DNA from: Dolomedes plantarius
Lineage: Eukaryota > Arthropoda > Arachnida > Araneae > Dolomedidae
NCBI GenBank assembly: GCA_907164885.2
Contig: OU015490.1
Coordinates: 17,969,440 to 18,033,439 of the forward strand
Reading direction: 5' to 3'
Length of the DNA: 64,000 nucleotides
Shown here: positions 30,506 through 40,720 of the stretch, piece after piece
Numbering within the stretch: position 1 is the stretch's first letter
Layout: the number at the start of each line of letters is the position of its first letter
Program-made: the position numbers and the translations under genes
The notes under the pieces: generated by a model
What the model was told of the DNA's origin: nothing
What the model saw: only the letters and a program-made list of their open reading frames with translations
Database searches by the model: none

Positions 30506-31100
30506 TTGGAACAAAAAATAAGACATGAAATAATATCACTCTTAAAATTTTGTAAATATTATTCTACTATTTTAGATTCCACCCCTGATCTAAGCAACCA
30601 AGACCGACTTACTGTTGTAGTAAGATTTGTTCTATTAAGTAATAAATCAAAGCAAATAGAAATTAGGGAGCATTTTTCGGGGATTTATTTCAATATCAGA
30701 TTTCCTTGATACAGATAAATCAAATAGGTCTACAAAATGTAAATATGTGGAAAGTATGTTACATGATCCATTTAAAAATGAAAAATATATTATAGCTGAA
30801 GATTTATGCGATGAAACTGACAACATTGCCCTCTATATTTCCCTTGAAATGAACGCGTTAAATGTGATTCAATACCTATTTACAAACAACCTCATCTATC
30901 TGTTTCCAAATTTAGTGATTACCATACGAATTTTATTAACATTGCCTGTGACTGTGGCTAGCGGGGAAAGAAGCTTTTCAAAACTTAAAATAATAAAAAA
31001 TTATTTGAGGTCTACAATGGGACAAGAAAGGCTTTCAGACTTATCTATTATTAGCATCGAAAAGGACATTTCGGAAGATATAGATGATCAGATATTGTAA
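30506..31100 (+). pseudogene. hAT transposase fragment, internally deleted
   Basis: The frame 30506-30709 has YYSTILDSTPDLSNQDRLTV, the region around the first catalytic Asp of ZMYM1/TTF-class hATs. The frame 30747-31100 has LPVTVASGERSFSKLKIIKN followed by YLRSTMGQERLSDLSIISIE, the dimerisation domain. They are in different frames, and the roughly 300 residues expected between are missing. The terminal stop is at 31098-31100. It differs from the 26.8-29.2 kb copy in sequence, so it is a separate element. Confidence 0.82.
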
Positions 31101-31219
31101 TGAAGCGCCTTCGGATATATGAAAATGTCATAGAAATATTAAGAGGTGAAGTCGATCGAAGGCCTTTATCATTACATTGTTTTGATAAAATTGGGAACGC
31201 CGGCTGAGCGGGATGATAA

Positions 31220-32345
31220 TTATAGAGCGGAGAGGTCCTGTGTGACGTAAGGTAGTGAATAGTCCTGCGGCGGTGGTCAACTTGGGAGGTTGATCGCCAG
31301 ACAAGATTAAGAGAGTTGTCGCCAGGATTTGACACTACACGACAATGGACTGTGTTTTCAGATTTACAACGGCGGCATGTAAGAACCAAGGGCGTCGTGT
31401 GAGGTTTATGCAAGCATGTTTCCCGCGGGGGCGTGTGCTGCTTAGTTGAGGGCGGCCAATAAAATAAAGTTTGAAATGAGCAAGCGAATGAGTTTTTTTG
31501 CTGAATCTTGTATGGATGAGAAATTTTGAGGAGGAGGAGACACGAAAGAAGAAAGGAGTTTGAAATGTATAAATTAGGGAGTTTTAAAAAAAAATAGGAG
31601 GCTCTCTCAGATCTCTCTCTCTCGAGTCTCAGACTCAGACTTCTGGCGTGTCGGGTCGAACTTCGGTTCCCCGCTTTTATCCTGAGATTTTGCGTATTGG
31701 AGTAGAGCTGCGGTTCTCCTGGTGTTATTACTGCGTTAAGTCAAACTTGGAGTTCCCCACAAATATTAATGATAAAATAGAAGTTCCCCTGCATATAAAA
31801 TAATAGTGGAGCGAGTAGTGTAGCGGTCACAAGAATCATCAAGAGACGGAGAATCAAGAGGTGTGTGTGTGCCCTGCCTATGTACAGAAGGATCCAAAGG
31901 ACCCCAGCTAGACGAGTCAGCGGATTCAACAATTAGATAAATATCAGAGGAATTGAGTGAGTGGCACAATTTTATTGTTTAGATCAGTCCCCCTTTTTTT
32001 TTTTAAAAAAATAGGTTGTTTACGGTCAGAGTAGGAGTAGTTTATATAAGAGTTAGAGTTGAATAAGTATTTTGAGTTTTGGTATTTTGTCGTGCGCTCC
32101 CTATTTTCCTCGTCAAGTAAATTTTGAATGTTAAATTTCGATATAATGATAAACTAATTTTGGTATATGGATAAGTGTGCCTAAAAAAAATATGATTAAA
32201 ATAATGTGTACAAACAATGTATAATAATTTGTAAATAAATTTAAGTTTAAGTTAATTTTAAATTTCTCTGTTTTATTTGTTTCTCAATTTTTTAGTTCCC
32301 TTGTTCGTCAATTGCTAGTTACGTCCTGAACTACGGGTTATTAAC
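31220..32345 (+). other. Unassigned region, possible solo LTR
   Basis: No convincing coding frame. It has features seen in LTRs: a TATAAATTAGG box near 31568, a (TC)n stretch after it and AATAAA-type signals (31448 and around 32233). No second copy lies in the window, so this stays a guess. 32346-33230 is AT-rich with a G-run at 32722-32731 and no gene. Confidence 0.25.
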
Positions 32346-33279
32346 AAAATAAAATTTAAAAACACAACGCACCCATCTACCCCTTTATAAATAATTTAAT
32401 GTACTAACTAACTATTTCACGCCCGTTAAAATAACTTTGGACGAGCAATACGACAGATATTATAACAGAATTTGCATTAAAAAAAGCAAGGAAAGCAAAG
32501 ATTATCTTTTTGACTGACTTATTAAGTATATGTATTAATAGATATGTGTTGTATGTATTTAATATAATGTATTCATTTAGTTGTTATATCAATACATTAA
32601 TAATTATTATGTTAGGTTATAAAATTAAAAAATAAACTGAATTTATAATATTTTCTGTAATTCGTTGTTTCATTTAAGGTAAAAATATTTCAGAGAAATT
32701 TCAATTAATCCATACGGTATGAGGGGGGGGGGAATTATTCTCGCACACGTATGGCAGCTACCCTAGAAAGTGCCCTGCATTTACTAGCACATTAAAAGCT
32801 ACTAAATTACTGTCAACATTTACATACATACAAACATGTCACTGAGCGTGCGCGGAAACAGTGAGTTTCTAAAGACAGATTTAAACATGCCACTGAGCAT
32901 GCGTAAAAATCAATTGTAAATTGTAAATTATCGCTAATTAATAGAAATAGATGTCACAAAAACCAAATTTAACAAATCTACAGATTACAATCTTTCGTTT
33001 AAGACCAAAATGAAGTAAATTGATGCAGTAGTTTTCTCTCACGGACTGCCCAAAAAGTCGGCTTAGCACATTAAATATATAGATGATATATATTATGCAT
33101 ATATCACATAGTATAACCGAAAGATTATATTATGTCAGCTGTATACTTCTGATATAATACAATCTTTTCATACAAGGAAAATTATGTGAATTTTTCGTGC
33201 AAAAGAAGTTTCACAAAAGTGAAATAAATATTTATGAAAAGTCTGTTTAATTTAATCTTCGCCTTCCCTTTCAAATCCA

Positions 33280-33535
33280 TAATTCTGATGCAGATTTCTG
33301 TTACTTGTGGTTACGAATCGGACTATCCATTCCGGGACGTTAGAGGGAAAGCGGTTTCGGGTCGATCCCCATCCACCCATCACCGGCCCTCAAATGGGTG
33401 CACACTACGGGATTCCCCGTCGGAGATTCGTAAATCACCCGGCAACGGTACTGATCATTTTCCCCGAGCCTATCGTTCTACCGGCGCCTCCAGAACCGGC
33501 CCGTCAAGTTGCCGTCAGTCTTGTGTTTGTTGGGT
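33280..33535 (+). other. GC-rich island with open frame, unknown
   Basis: In an AT-rich setting, 33320-33530 is clearly GC-richer and free of stops in two plus frames. One frame reads VTNRTIHSGTLEGKRFRVDP, later PEPIVLPAPPEPARQVAVSL. A CAG acceptor-like site (TCTGATGCAG, about 33284-33293) precedes it. It ends exactly where Helitron copy B begins. It could be a captured or terminal exon. I do not recognise the protein. Confidence 0.3.
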
Positions 33536-33538
33536 AGA

Positions 33539-34318
33539 TAACAGTTCCGTAACTGACTGACTCACTGACTCACGGATATACAACGCACAGACCAAACCGC
33601 TGGACCTAAAGGGCTGAAATTTTGCATGGCGTTTCTTCTTATAGTGTAGGGGTGCACTAAGAGAGATTTTTGAAAAATTCTTCTTAGATATTTTTAAATT
33701 AAAATTTTAAGCTGTTTCTGCAACTTTTTTAAAATTTGCATTTAAAATAATAGTTTGAGGGTTATGAAATTTATATCACGAGAAAGATCCTAAAAATTCC
33801 TTTAAAATGAAATCTTTTTCGAATCTTAACCTCCATTTTCTGATTTTTGGTGAATTTTTAAAGATTCAATTTTAGAATTTAATGTATTAAAGGCTGATCA
33901 CGTGATTTCTTTTTCTGGAACTTTAAATTAATATATCGTCACGTCTATAACAATGAAAGACAAAAAATATTTTTTCCCTTGCTAATGCGGCAGACGATCT
34001 GACATTATACAAAAAATAATTAAAATAGAGTAAAAGATATGTTCCTCAAACTGTACTATATAACCTGTACTGCATTCTTTACTATGTCCTATTAGATTTA
34101 ATTTGAATATTTTCTTCTACATTATTTTGTCTATAAAAATATCCCTTACGAATTTTAATAAATATATTTTTTGTTTTTTTACATCAATTGGATACATTGA
34201 TCATTGTATTTATTATAAATATATATTTATTTATTTACTTTTTTGGCTTTAATTGCATACATTGACCGTTGTATTAAATTTGAATGTACTCCATAGCGAA
34301 GTGCAGGTTTTCAGCTAG
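33539..34318 (+). mobile_element. Helitron copy B
   Basis: From ACAGTTCCGTAACTGACTGA to TTTTCAGCTAG|T (CTAG at 34315-34318). The body shares long stretches with copies A, C and D, such as AACGCACAGACCAAACCGCT and TGATTTTTGGTGAATTTTTA. It is non-coding. The extreme 5' TC-TATATA is missing or replaced by AGAT. A (TA)n run follows at 34319-34340. Confidence 0.82.
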
Positions 34319-34559
34319 TATATATATATATATATATATAATTTACGTACGCCTAGCAATAATATGAATACTTAGTTAAACTTTATTTTAGTTAACCGAA
34401 AAAGATTGAAAAATCGGCACAGTACAAAAACATATGAGCAAATATAACATTTGTGTTTGACTTTCAATCACAAATGTTACACCTGCAATATTAGTGCAAA
34501 TCAGATGCACTAATATTGCAAATAAACAGATGTAATTATATTTGTATTATTAGCATAAC

Positions 34560-34608
34560 CAGTGCTAGATTTCTAGAAATAGAGGTGCCGGAACGGAAAC
34601 CTTCCGGG

Positions 34609-34653
<45 letters not shown>

Positions 34654-34750
34654 TGTGTGGGGGGTTATTCCAAATTATTGATAAACAGAGGTACCTAAAG
34701 AGAGGTACCGGAACGCCGTTCCGGCGCGTTCTGCCTCAAATCTAGCCCTG
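34560..34750. mobile_element. hAT MITE, 191 bp, perfect 8-bp duplication
   Basis: CAGTGCTAGATTT at the left and AAATCTAGCCCTG at the right are inverted ends (one mismatch). Inside, GAGGTGCCGGAAC and GAGGTACCGGAACGCCGTTCCGG are further related. The 8-bp target duplication AGCATAAC lies at 34552-34559 and 34751-34758. A (TG)n microsatellite sits in the centre, about 34610-34650. Confidence 0.9.
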
Positions 34751-34885
34751 AGCATAACTATAACTATCATAATTCATTGAATTTGAATCCCGTAAACACT
34801 ACCGAAATCAATAACGTGTTTACACGTGTTTGGAATTTGGGTGCAATGTGCAACCAAATTTAGTAGTAAAATTAGAGTGCAAATA

Positions 34886-36349
34886 CAGTCGAACCTCTAT
34901 TTAACGAAGTCGCTAAATCCCGAAAAAAAGTTCGTTATATGGAAAATTCGTTAATAGAGATTTACCTTTTAAAATACTTTAAACTACAGAAGACAGATTT
35001 TAAATTCCTAAACACTAAATATTATCAATAAAAGTAGTTACTCACACCTTTATTTTGTAAATTAATGTCTATTTCTTTCATATATCTTACCCCTCAAACA
35101 GAAATCTGCAAGGAAAACAGGAATAAAACAAAACATTGTCCGGGAATACACTGTATTTTCAATTTAAAAAAATTATATTAAAAGTAATGAATTTTAATGA
35201 CATTATCGCATTTATTATAACAAGTAATTTTAAGCATACATTACCGCATGTGTCCTTAAATTTAATTATTGATAAAGTCTCTTAAGTTTGTCTAAGTTTT
35301 ATGTCTGAATAATTGTTTTCTCTCATAATACGTCTCGCATCTTTGCAATGTACTAAAAAGCCCTTCAGGCGTATTTTCTTCAAACTGTAATTCGCGTCGG
35401 ACTGTGTTTAAAGATAGTTAATGTGTTAAATGTGTTAAAAGAAAGAATAAGTTTGAAATGTTCAGAAATATTTTGAGAAATATGGAGGAAAAAAATATTG
35501 GATCACAAGAAAAAGTTCGTTAAATAGAGAATGCACTTCGATATTCGGAGGTTATTTTACGAAGAAATTTCTTGGTAAAATGTTCTTGGTTCCAAGGAAA
35601 AGTTAGCAAAATTGAGAAATTCGTAAAATAGAGGTTCGTTAAATAGAGGTCCGACTGTGTATGAAATGCGTCGTTTGTTTATAATGACATCTTAATGTCA
35701 TGAAGCAATTTTGAACCGACGAAATTCACTTGCAACAAAACCAACAGAAAGTGGGGGGGGGGGGAGGGGGGGCTAACAGCGTTTCCTGTGTCAAGCCCTC
35801 CATAAATTAATGTCTATTTCTTTTATATATCTTACCCCTCAAACAGAAATCTGCAAGGAAAACAGGAATAAAACAAAACATTGTCCGGGAATACACTGTA
35901 TTTTCAATTAAAAAAAATTATATTAAAAGTAATGAATTTTAATGACATTATCGCATTTATTATAACAAGTAATTTAAAGCTTACATTACCACATGCGTCC
36001 TTAAATTTAATTATTGGTAAAGTTTGTTAATTTTGTCCGAGTTTTTTGTTTGAAAAAGAGCTTTATCTCATAATACGTCCCGCATCTTTGCAATGCACCA
36101 AAACCCCTTCAGGCGCATTTTCTTCCAACTGTAATCTGCGTCGGAATGTGTTAAAAGAAAGAATTAGTTTGAAATGTTCAGAAATATTTTGAGAAATATT
36201 GAGAAAAAATATTGAATCATAAGAAAAGTTCGTTAAATAGAGAATGCACTTCGCTATTTGGAGGTTATTTTACGAAGAAATTCGCCAAATGTTCTTGGTT
36301 CCAAGCAAAAGTTCGCAAAATAGAGGTTCGTTAAATAGAGGTCCGACTG
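34886..36349. mobile_element. pogo/Tigger-like non-autonomous elements, one full and one partial copy
   Basis: The left end TA-CAGTCGAACCTCTATTTAACG starts at 34886. Matching right ends (TTCGTTAAATAGAGGTCCGACTG) lie at 35657 and 36349, the latter followed by TA. The block 35056-35655 is repeated as about 35803-36349 with small changes. No transposase frame exists. The TA target and 'GAACCTC' ends suggest pogo/Tigger. A G-rich stretch (about 35754-35772) lies between. Confidence 0.7.
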
Positions 36350-36536
36350 TATTAGGTTAATTGTAAAAGCTCAGCACAGATGTACGTTTAGTCAAAACAT
36401 TCGAAATTAAAGAGAAGTTAAGACTTTATGAGAGACTAAGTCTAAATGGAAATTTTGTCTGTCAGTTTATAAATATTTTAAAAAAGTTCTTTCATAAATA
36501 GTATCATTAATCATTTCAATATTAAATTTCAATACT

Positions 36537-36586
36537 TAGTTAGTTTCAATATTAAGTTTCAATATTAAGTTTCAATATTAAGTCTC
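36537..36586 (+). repeat. 15-bp tandem repeat (TTTCAATATTAAG)
   Basis: AAGTTTCAATATT is repeated three to four times just before a SINE. Its position suggests it flanks the SINE insertion. 36350-36536 shows no gene. Confidence 0.7.
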
Positions 36587-36860
36587 AAGGGTGCGGTGGC
36601 CCAGTTCGCAAGAGCAGCGGGCCAGTGATCTGAACGTCTCTGGTTCGATGCTTGTCGCTGCAAATTCACCGCCATGTACACTAATGGCGGCCGGTGTACG
36701 TAAAATCTGTCGTGTCTGCAATGTCCTCACATTACCTCTGGAGGTGCATCGGTCTCGGTTCTAAATAACGGGACCGGCCCTTTAGCCGGTGCTATTAAAA
36801 AACGGAGCCGTACCACTCCGCCCAATAGCCTTAATTGGACTTGAACTGATAGATACTATC
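36587..36860 (+). mobile_element. tRNA-derived SINE copy 1
   Basis: GGTGCGGTGGCCCAGTTCGC has a pol III A-box-like motif (TGGCCCAGTTCG), and GGTTCGATGC at about 36641 is a B-box-like motif. The tail part 'CTAATGGCGGCCGGTGTACG' and 'GGTTCTAAATAACGGGACCGG' is shared with the copy at 56.4 kb. It is GC-rich compared with its surroundings. Confidence 0.75.
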
Positions 36861-37067
36861 GGTCAAGGGCATCAGAAACAACACTAATAATTTATAAAGC
36901 TTTCTTTCGAGTTCATCTTAAATTGTAAGAAAAATTAAGAACGGATCAATGGAGATTTTGAATGTATTGAACAATTTCATAAATGCATTTGAAAACTGTT
37001 CATAGAGACAATTATGCATTATGCATCGTGCCCCGATGCCTGAACTACATCAGTTAGTTTGAATCTG

Positions 37068-37255
37068 TGCTTGTGGCGGCCCTGTGGTATTCGGTGTTGA
37101 GGGTGCTCGGATCGAATCCCGGCCTCCATTTGTGTCGTCCCTTCATAGGGGGGTAATGCCGTCCGCCTATATGGTGACCCCATAATAAAATGGACAGTAA
37201 ACTGCGGCGAATTATAAGCGAATGTGCCTCCGCTTTAACAGAAAAAAAAAGTTTG
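37068..37255 (+). mobile_element. SINE-like copy 2
   Basis: GGTGCTCGGATCGAATCCCGGC (about 37107-37128) is a B-box-like motif (GGATCGAATCC). The 3' part (TATATGGTGACCCC ... GTGCCTCCGCTTTAACAG) resembles the 3' part of the SINE at 56.4 kb, and it ends in a poly-A tail (37240-37248). Confidence 0.6.
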
Positions 37256-38690
37256 AATCTAGTTGCCGTTATTAATTTTTATTGTGAATTTTAAGAAGCA
37301 GTGTGTTACGGAAAAAATGCAAGTAATTAGGTATGTCGAAACAAAATTGATTTAATTGAAAACTGTTAAATAAGTATACGTAGTTTAAAAACCCCTGCAA
37401 ACCAGTCAGAAAACACACGTAAAAACAGATGATGTCGAGTGAAAATGTCCCATTCCTATCTGATCTAAATATCTTGCACCAAAAATATTTTTAAGCTTTT
37501 TCTGTAACATAAAACTGAGAACTAAAAAAATGTTGGTTTTTATTTATTTTTTTATCAGCATTTTATAGTATAATGTTCATTTAGTGTTCAAATAGTGTAA
37601 ATGCTAATTTAAATGACTCTTGAGAGTTTTGTATTCCCGTTGGAACAAAAAAGGCCTTTTAAGTTCAAATATATACATCAGTCAAAGTTCAAATATATAT
37701 ATCTTTAATTTATCAATAATTTTGTGAAAGTCTGTCTAAATTTTAATTTTATATTTCGAGCCTGATCGATTGTAAGCTGCGACTAGAGTCTGATAAAAGC
37801 TTCTGATCAGCCTCTGGTCAGGCCGCGCTTTGAATTTTTGCCCGGTGTTGGACACTACTAGATTTTCTCAAACGTTACCAGTTGGGTGTCTTATCAGAAA
37901 AAGGAAAATGGTCGAAGCATCGTCACCCCCTATGGCGAGAGTCATTACAATCCTTCAAATGTCATTCTAAACGGATGGGGGGGGGTAGAATTTTCTAACT
38001 TACTGACACACTACAAGAGTCGAATACATGCAGGGGTCCGAACAGATCTTTTTTTCTTAGTACATAGCAGCCTTAACATCGGCGAAGAATAGAGGCAATA
38101 TTCGGGGATTTTTTAAAAGCAAGCTTAGTATTTAGCACTTCATATTCTCTTTGTTTACTTTGTGCTGTATAAGAATGACAAGATAATTCTTGGATGAATG
38201 TGTTATACAATTTTTAAAACTTATTGAGACTGTGGATTGTAATTTATTATTCCGTTTAAGTGATAATTCATGACTATTACTTTACTAAATTACTTATCTA
38301 CAGCGTGTTGTTGGATTCACCGACGTATAATTTTAAAAGTAAGTGATTTATTTATAAATTATTATGTTAATCGATACTGCAACATTAAAAATAATAAGTA
38401 CTACCTAATAGTTACGTATTATAGCTGAAAGTTAGCAGCATTTCAATTGGCGGCAAACATTTTCAGCAGCAGCATGTTATAAAAATACAAATATGTATGT
38501 GGAAACCGCATGAGATAATTTTTTTGAAAAAATCTGAAATGAAGAAAGAAATTTCGATTATAAATAATTTTAGATCTAATTAAAAATTGCTTGCCAATGA
38601 CAAAACAAAAATACACAAAAAGTATTCAAAATGAGTGTTTAAAGGAACTCAAATCATTAGAACCATAAGTCTTAGGATATTTAAATTTTG
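37256..38690. other. No gene seen
   Basis: AT-rich sequence. 38410-38640 (ATTATAGCTGAAAGTTAGCA, then GCAGCATGTTATAAAAATAC) is repeated in altered form near 48600-48770, 50210-50360 and, inverted, 51420-51580. It is therefore old dispersed repeat. The G-run at 37976-37985 disrupts a short open frame. Confidence 0.5.
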
Positions 38691-39060
38691 CACGGAGGTT
38701 GCTATTATGCCCTAGGTGCTCGTTAAGAAATCTTTTTAATAAATTAGAATTTTAAGGGGGCTAATAGGGGCCTAATCCTCTCCCCCAAAAACACAAACAC
38801 ACACACACACACTGTATCTCTAGAACCATGAGACCTAGGAAGCTGAAGTTTTGCATGGTAGTTTCTCTTAGGCCCTAGGTGCGCACAAAGAAATCTTTTT
38901 TTTTTAATACAAAATTTAGGGGGTTTAAGGGAGCTTAATCCGCCCCCCAAAAACAACAACAAAAACCTACCTCTGGTACATATTTTCTAGAAAGTTAAAA
39001 TTTTGTATGATGTTGCTCTTAGGCCCTAGATGCCCCCTAAGAAATATTAAAAAAAATTCT
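38690..39060 (+). repeat. Two to three units of the ~140-bp 'CTGTATCTC' repeat
   Basis: The pattern CTGTATCTCTAGAACCATGA - GCCTAGG - AAGCTGAA - TTTTGCATGG - TTAGGCCCTAGG, followed by AATTTTAGGGGG and GGGGCCTAATC, is the unit expanded at 48.8-50.0 kb. Together they form one repeat family with several genomic sites. Confidence 0.75.
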
Positions 39061-39099
39061 AAGGGGGATTTTTTTAAATATTTCTTTAGGGGCAGGGAA

Positions 39100-39557
39100 T
39101 GTCACAACACGTCAACAATGTCACGTCACAAATGTCTTAGCTCTTTGGCCACTATATCAATTGAAAGAACAATAGCTTGTCAACTTGATGTGGAGAAAGT
39201 GATTGACAGATTTGCAAACGAGAAAGCAAGACAACAAGAATTTAGAAGTTTTTTTTATCTGGAAACTGGACATGCATAAGTACATTTTGTCAATACAGTT
39301 TATAAAATATGTAGTTGATATTAGTAGACACTCCGTACTTAAAGAATTATAATTTGTTTTATTATTATATTTGTATATATTAAATTGAATTTCTTATTGT
39401 TGAAATATCTTGAATTTCAAATAAATTGTTATCAAGTAAGATTTTAAATCGAAATAAGATTAGGTAGAAAACAAATTTCACCAGAACTCTTCCGAGAAAC
39501 AAGTGCGCTCACCGATTTCATTTGCTCCAGGGCGCTAAATATGTAGCTACGCCACTG
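39100..39557 (+). pseudogene. hAT C-terminal fragment and right element end
   Basis: The frame ending at 39279 reads CLSSLATISIERTIACQLDV then EKVIDRFANEKARQ. This is the tail of the dimerisation domain in ZMYM1/TTF-class hATs. At 39527-39557 the sequence GGGCGCTAAATATGTAGCTA followed by CGCCACTG looks like the element end (inverse: CAGTGGCGTAGC). The rest of the transposase is absent. Confidence 0.65.
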
Positions 39558-39835
39558 CTGAAAATTAATTTAATTCTGCTTAAAGATGGCTAAAAGTATT
39601 AAGAAAATGCATTGTCATCGTGTTCTGAGCCATTCTAAAAGTTTCAAATGTCTAGTTAGTCGGGAAGTTAGTTAAAAATCGATTGCAAGATTTGTACCGG
39701 ACAAACACAAACACACACACAAAAGAAAGCGAGTTGGTAAAAACATGGTAAAAATGACCAAACCAGCAACGAAATTGTTAAAGCCTGTGACTGGTTTAAA
39801 ATACGAGTAACACTGACGAATTCTATGTGATCTGC

Positions 39836-40012
39836 ACAACTGCATAGTTATTCATGTCATCATTGTTTGGAAGCACTGTGAACAACGATTTTCAAGTGTG
39901 AGTCAAATTAAACCCAAAAGATCGGAGAAAAATCATGAGAACTCCCTGAGAATTGCAACCACTTTAATTGACCCAGATATGGATGCATTAGTATCACTCC
40001 TATTGTTATCTT

Positions 40013-40091
<79 letters not shown>
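39836..40091 (+). repeat. hAT C-terminus plus (TA)n, left copy of a flank duplication
   Basis: ACAACTGCATAGTTATTCAT through ...GCATTAGTATCACTCC then (TA)n. It is repeated at 45602-45786 plus (TA)n, with one mismatch seen by eye (GGAGAAAAA against GGACAAAAA). The frame from 39898 reads [20 protein letters not shown], then [11 protein letters not shown], the end of a hAT dimerisation domain. The copies bracket the LTR-type element at 40092-45601 on both sides. Confidence 0.9.
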
Positions 40092-40102
<11 letters not shown>

Positions 40103-40720
40103 AAACTAGTAATTTCTTAATTCAACAATCTTAACATTTAAAAACTATTAATTCCTCACTTTACTATTCCAAATTACAAACCCTTTTTTAATTCCTTGAA
40201 ACAGGTAATTCCCTTTGGGCATTCGCGTTAAATTCCATTTTAAAATCTAACATTATTCTAAATTCCCTTGGGCGTACGAGCTAACTTTCGTTTTCAAATC
40301 TAAGTCCTAAAAGGCCTCTAGTGGAAAAAATTAAATGGCTGCCTGTTTTAAATGAAAACTAAACTGGCGTAGCGTGGGCAGAAAATTAAACGCTGCAGCG
40401 CATTTGTCACGCCTTTTCTTAACTTTTAACCAATTAAACCCTACTACGATCACATGACGAGATGAGTTTATATAAGGTTTGGGATCACGTACATGTACGC
40501 TCTTTTGATTTTATAATTGTCTTTGAAAGACGTATTCTCCGTCTAATAAAGATGTAATTAAATTAACGTTGTGGTGTTTTATGTGTCCGAGGGTGAGATG
40601 AAAAGCGGGAAAGGAATTTAAACATGTGATGCACGGCCGGGCGACAAGTCATCCATCTTTACCTCAAAAAGAAATACCACTCGGGCCTTCCTTCGTCGGC
40701 CCGCGCCCGTGCTATTACAA
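40092..40720 (+). repeat. Left LTR of the LARD-like element
   Basis: It contains a TATA box in GAGTTTATATAAGGTTTGGG (about 40464) and AATAAA in GTCTAATAAAGATG (about 40546). The true left boundary is blurred by the (TA)n run. The right boundary is near GCTATTACA. I could not assign a primer-binding site in the following AAGTCGGCTGGAATACC. Confidence 0.8.

Noticed and set aside
36587..36660. Functional tRNA gene
   Set aside because: Pol III box-like motifs are present, but no acceptor stem or anticodon arm can be folded. It is a SINE head.
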